Of a stretch of 64,000 nt of DNA, positions 60,001-64,000 are shown piece after piece. Source of the stretch: Polytrichum commune (Eukaryota; Streptophyta; Polytrichopsida; Polytrichales; Polytrichaceae); the NCBI GenBank assembly GCA_950295325.1, contig OX485806.1:51703169-51767168 (forward strand). The letters are read 5' to 3'. The notes beneath the pieces were generated by a model. It made no database searches. It saw nothing but the letters and a program-made list of their open reading frames with translations, and was not told where the DNA came from. The number at the start of each line of letters is the position of its first letter. Within the stretch, counting starts at the first letter, position 1. The translations under genes were made by a program, and so were the position numbers.

Positions 60001-61920
60001 CATAAATTGGTTCGGATTCAAATCCCAATGGTTAATTATCATAGTTTTATAGTTTTATCATCACTTGTGAGTGGCAAAACTTGACATCATGATGCCCTTG
60101 GTATGACATCACTCTCCTTGTCCATTACTACTAAGATTCTCGACCCAACAACAAAGGACCGCATGTAAGTTAACATATTAGCCTCTGATGTCAAATTCTA
60201 CTTTAGGTGACTTCCATTTTTTGTAGGAATTGTTAAATTTACCATTTGGTTCGTTAAAACCATCTTAGAAATGCATTGCATTGTCACATCATTTGTCAAC
60301 ATTTGATTTTTCATCGGACACGTGAAGAAGAACAAGGTGTTAGCTATATATTAGAATTAATAAGCTTAGGTAACTTGGATGACAAGTCTATAACATATTG
60401 TACGCCTTCATGGTGTTATGTGGGCCATGGCTAAGATTCTTGAATATTTGGTTAGGTTTAGGTCTAATTTTTCAGGGAATCTTAGCCATAGTCCACACAA
60501 CTGCATGAAGGCATTGAGTAATATTAAGAGATACCTATTTCACACCTTACATACTACCTAGTGTGTGATTGATGAGTTTCTTGCACTATTTAATTAACTT
60601 GACTCGTTGGTGAGCAAACATTTAGCGATAAGGTAGATGTACCTAATTTGGTTCCTTATTTTAATTGAACACCGATTTTTGAGCGGTGTGCCTTCAAGAA
60701 CTATATCAAAAAGATAATTGTTTATAAAAAATAGGATTAAGTGCCCAAAATATGATAACCACATTAGGCTCAACAATCAACATAACCGGGAGGCACTCTA
60801 TGACCATTTAATGAGTGGTGCATAATTCTTCACCTTGTTAATGAATAAAATAAACATGTGAGCTCCGAAAGTATGATGACTGTAGCTACGACTTTGATTT
60901 GGATTTTCCAACCATCATGTTCAATTGACGTGTTTCATCTCGTAAGAAAAGTGGGCTAGTTGGAGTAATTCTATAAAACCTTTCTACCCTATTCAAAAAG
61001 GTTGCACACATTGGATAGATAACATATAAACCATACATATTGCTTCGTGATAAAGAGATTCCTTGGGCATTATTGGACGAATGGGCTCACAATTGAAATA
61101 GATGAAAATGGTTTTGGTATTATATTTGTTTTTTCCCTCAAACCACACATATTTAATTACATAAATTTCATACATATCATTTTTTTGTAGTGTATTATGT
61201 GATTTGGTCAAATTTTTTACGGGTTTAAAATAGCGTAACATGGTCGAAACATAAGTGAGTTGAAAAACGATTAGATTTAGTTTCTTGCAAGCATATGCAA
61301 TGTACACGGTTGGTACCACACCGTTTACGGCATTTTTAGTATCATATGCATAATGTGTCACCTATCTTATGTTGAGGCGTATGTTGGGTTAGACTAACAA
61401 TCATCAACTCCATCATTAGTGTCACATCATGACACTTCACGTTCAAAGGCACATGGTAATATTTTGGCATGAGTTTCTTCAATCCATCAGTTATGGTATT
61501 TAATGGCATGTACACTATTTGTGAAGGGCCTAAACTATGCTAAATATGATACTTAGTATTATATGGTATTTAATGTCACTATTGTGATTTTTTGGATGGC
61601 ACTTCTTATGAATAAGTTCACAATATTGCCATGGATGATGGATGACTTCATGCATTGGTCAAAACCCTACATTCTTTTGTCAACAACTTGTGATGAAATA
61701 TTGTCATGAATTATAAAAATTTGGATGAACACATACACAAATGCATATGAATAATGCTTGAAGTGAGATGATCTCCTCCAACCCTTGTTTTTCTCTTTAT
61801 TGCTCATTTTTAATCTGGTTCTTATAAACAATATGGGATAATTATTTTCCCACTACGGACCAACCTTATAGGTTTATTATAACCTTATTTCTTTTAGTAT
61901 TACATTTTTATGACTATGAT
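60001..61920. other. AT-rich intergenic DNA
   Basis: No gene, RNA or repeat recognised. Two segments near 60415 and 60480 are imperfect inverted copies (GGCCATGGCTAAGATTCTTG and GAATCTTAGCCATAGTCC), a possible small foldback. Confidence 0.35.
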
Positions 61921-61924
61921 CGAT

Positions 61925-62985
61925 CTAATGTTCCACCTTCAACACTCCCTCTTTGTGAGTAGTTAAAGATTTATAATAATATTGGGTTTTTAGTTTCTCA
62001 ATCCTATATAATGAATTGCCCATAAGTTTCCACATATTGTGTCTAATTTCTTTACTCCAACTCAAAGGACCTTCAAATATTGCCACATTGGCACATTCCT
62101 CACCACCTTGAGGCAAAATGTGGTTCTTCCACCAATCTCCAAACGGTCGTTGTTCCCTGGTGGAATATCACTACTCTTCGCCAAATTCCTCAACAACAAC
62201 GACGTTGTTTGCCTGTCCTTCACGTGCTTTTTTAATTGCAACTTCATTACCTTCCACTTGTTTGTTGTCAATCACAAATTATCCACCGCCATCAAACAAA
62301 TATGACTTGAAATGTTTGTTCACCACCATTACCATAGAGCCTTTCTTTCTCCCACTTGGACACTTCTCCAAATCATTTTTAATGCTTCTACTATCTTTCA
62401 CAAACACAAAATCTCTATATTTAAATTTTTTTCTTCCAAGAACATTGGCCAATATGCCTTCATACCTTTGCAACATCCAAAAAACATGCATTTGATTCCT
62501 TTTGCATCAAGCTTGCTCATTTTTTTTGTCCAAAACCATTGCATATACAAGGTTTCTAAACACATACATATATGCAGTACAAAGCCTCCTCCCGTTCCAT
62601 GTTTCTTTGAATGCAACAAAGCTCAAGGCCTTCGTTAGACAAACACGCGAATGCACAATCTCCAATAGTTTTGTCACAACCCACTTTGCATCACTACCCA
62701 ACATTGCCACATATTGTTTACCCTTGATGCATGCTTCGCAAACCAATGTAGAGATGGAACAAAATGCTTTGAAATGTATAAACGCTCTTCACATTCAAAT
62801 GTTTGATGATGGACATGATTTTTTTGACACGCTTTTGGTACTCATTCAACATTTTTGGATCTGCATTGGAAGGTGGAGGCTTTTTGGATCTGTTTACAAT
62901 GTCCCAAAGGTCCACGGAAGCCAAAACCATCTCCATTTTGAATTTCAAAGGCTAAATTTTCTATATGAAACTAATCCATGATTCT
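61925..62985 (-). pseudogene. Ty1/copia relic (element C), minus strand
   Basis: From high to low coordinates the minus strand encodes a gag start (MKFKMEMVLASVDLWDIVN, PPPSNADPKMLNEYQKRVKK; 62948-62718), then pre-integrase text (CEACIKGKQYVAM, then WVVTKLLEIVHSRVC; 62740-62650), an integrase C-terminal segment (KLDAKGIKCMFFGCCKGMKA; about 62515) and YRDFVFVKDSRSIKND. The linker LAKSSDIPPGNNDRLEIGG and the first part of RT (ECANVAIFEGPLSW) end near 61925. Gag is cut off after about 30 codons and most of integrase is deleted, so it is a deletion derivative. Frames shift several times. No LTR was found. Confidence 0.78.
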
Positions 62986-63029
62986 AACCCCTTTGTTATC
63001 GAGATACGCCATCGTACGCTCCAAAAATG

Positions 63030-64000
63030 GGTTTGTACACTTAAAATTCTCAAATCAGGCCCTTGGGACATAATATGCACCCTAATATATTCAACTTATG
63101 CCCTTACTCAATGAAGGTTTTTTCATTCTCAAATGAATTTTTTAGGTCCTTCTATGCCTCAAATCGTTCAGGTTTAACTATCTTCTTCTCAAATGTTCAT
63201 TTGCACATTAGCTCATGTAAGTTAGACCCTAGTGTTTTTAAACAAGTCGACTTTCTTTTAAAATGCACTCTTGTACCTCGATATCTTGAATCAAGTACTT
63301 GTACTTTCAAACAAAGGAAGTCATATTTATTTGGGATCAAATGTCAAGCCTCTCTTTCAAATGGTATTTAAAACATTCAATAATGCTCATCTTGGCCAAA
63401 AATGATTAGTTTTATTTTTCAAATGTGTTTTCCAACAATAAAATCATCCAAAAACACTCAAGTTTGTTCTTTTTGAGCTCAAATGGCTAGCTTATCATTC
63501 AAATGTCCTTTCCAACATTCAAATTACTCAAAATACTCAAAAATGCTCATTTTGAGCTCAAATGACTAGCCTATCTCTCAAGTAAACATTTCAACACTCA
63601 AATAACCTAAGCCATATCATTTGAATCTCCAAATACATTCAGTGGCCTCAAATAAATACTAAAGTCAAATTAAGATAAACCCCTTTGTTATTTAAATGTA
63701 TCATTGGAACTCAATGCTTTCAAATAACACATTTTCAATCTCTAATGATATTTTTGGTTTCAAATTTTGTGCTTCCAATCCAATCCATTCAAATAATGTC
63801 CATTTCAACTCAAAATTGTTTTTGTGGTGTCAAATGTGATTTTGGACTCTCAAATCACTCAAGTTAGATTTTGTTCATCACAAATAAAAGCATATGCTTT
63901 CAAACATGCCCTAGAACTATCAAATCACTCAACCTATATATTCTTCACCTCACATGAATCCACTTCCTCTCCAAAATGTTTAAAGACACTCTAAACACTC
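63030..64000. repeat. Degenerate short-period repeat rich in TCAAAT
   Basis: The word TCAAA or TCAAAT recurs more than twenty times at irregular spacings of about 20-60 bp (for example CTCAAATGACTAGCC and CTCAAATGGCTAGCT), with blocks such as GCTCATTTTGAGCTCAAATG repeated. It continues to the window edge. No coding frame is convincing. Confidence 0.55.

Overview
This is nuclear DNA of a land plant. The evidence is a plastid/mitochondrial-type DNA gyrase A gene with a spliceable intron at the left edge, GT-AG introns in a decayed transposase, and plant-type LTR and DNA transposons over most of the window. From memory, the Ty3/gypsy pol, copia gag and SWIM-type MULE proteins look most like families of seed-free plants (bryophytes, lycophytes, ferns) or their algal relatives; this placement is an inference only.

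Layout. 1-802 (minus) holds the first two coding exons of a GYRA gene that runs off the left edge. 803-7400 is AT-rich intergenic DNA with a 496-bp hAT-like MITE and a MULE relic. 7402-14390 (minus) is a degenerate Ty3/gypsy element whose order is gag, protease, C5-cytosine DNA methyltransferase-like domain, RT, RNase H, integrase; a 511-bp TAA-flanked MITE sits in it. 15.5-17.5 kb has long poly-G/polypurine tracts and a repeat family seen again at 58.3-60 kb. 19371-22826 is a decayed Ty1/copia element, followed by a PIF/Harbinger relic near 24.1-24.5 kb. 26.2-28.9 kb (minus) has several exon-like segments of a probable host gene that I cannot name.

30505-46995 is the showpiece: one MITE (TAA target duplication) is split by two independent insertions. 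The first is an 11.8-kb Mutator-like element (30782-42614, perfect 9-bp duplication) with long terminal inverted repeats that contain arrays of a 30-bp unit. Inside it lie a dead MULE transposase and a 3.8-kb insertion carrying a 381-codon open frame. The second is a 4.1-kb copia element (42711-46830, 5-bp duplication, 214-bp LTRs differing at two positions), itself split by a 580-bp hAT MITE (8-bp duplication) that contains a tRNA-like Pol III promoter of SINE type.

47-49 kb carries an in-frame 120-bp tandem duplication and a Ptta/En/Spm-like coding fragment. 52077-56491 is a decayed PIF/Harbinger element. 61925-62985 is a minus-strand copia relic. The right edge, from about 63 kb, is a degenerate repeat rich in TCAAAT.

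No element in the window looks autonomous: every polyprotein or transposase has stops, frameshifts, deletions or lost catalytic residues. The most novel signal is the methyltransferase-like domain inside the gypsy polyprotein. The best structural signals are the datable nested insertions and the 30-bp arrays within the MULE termini.
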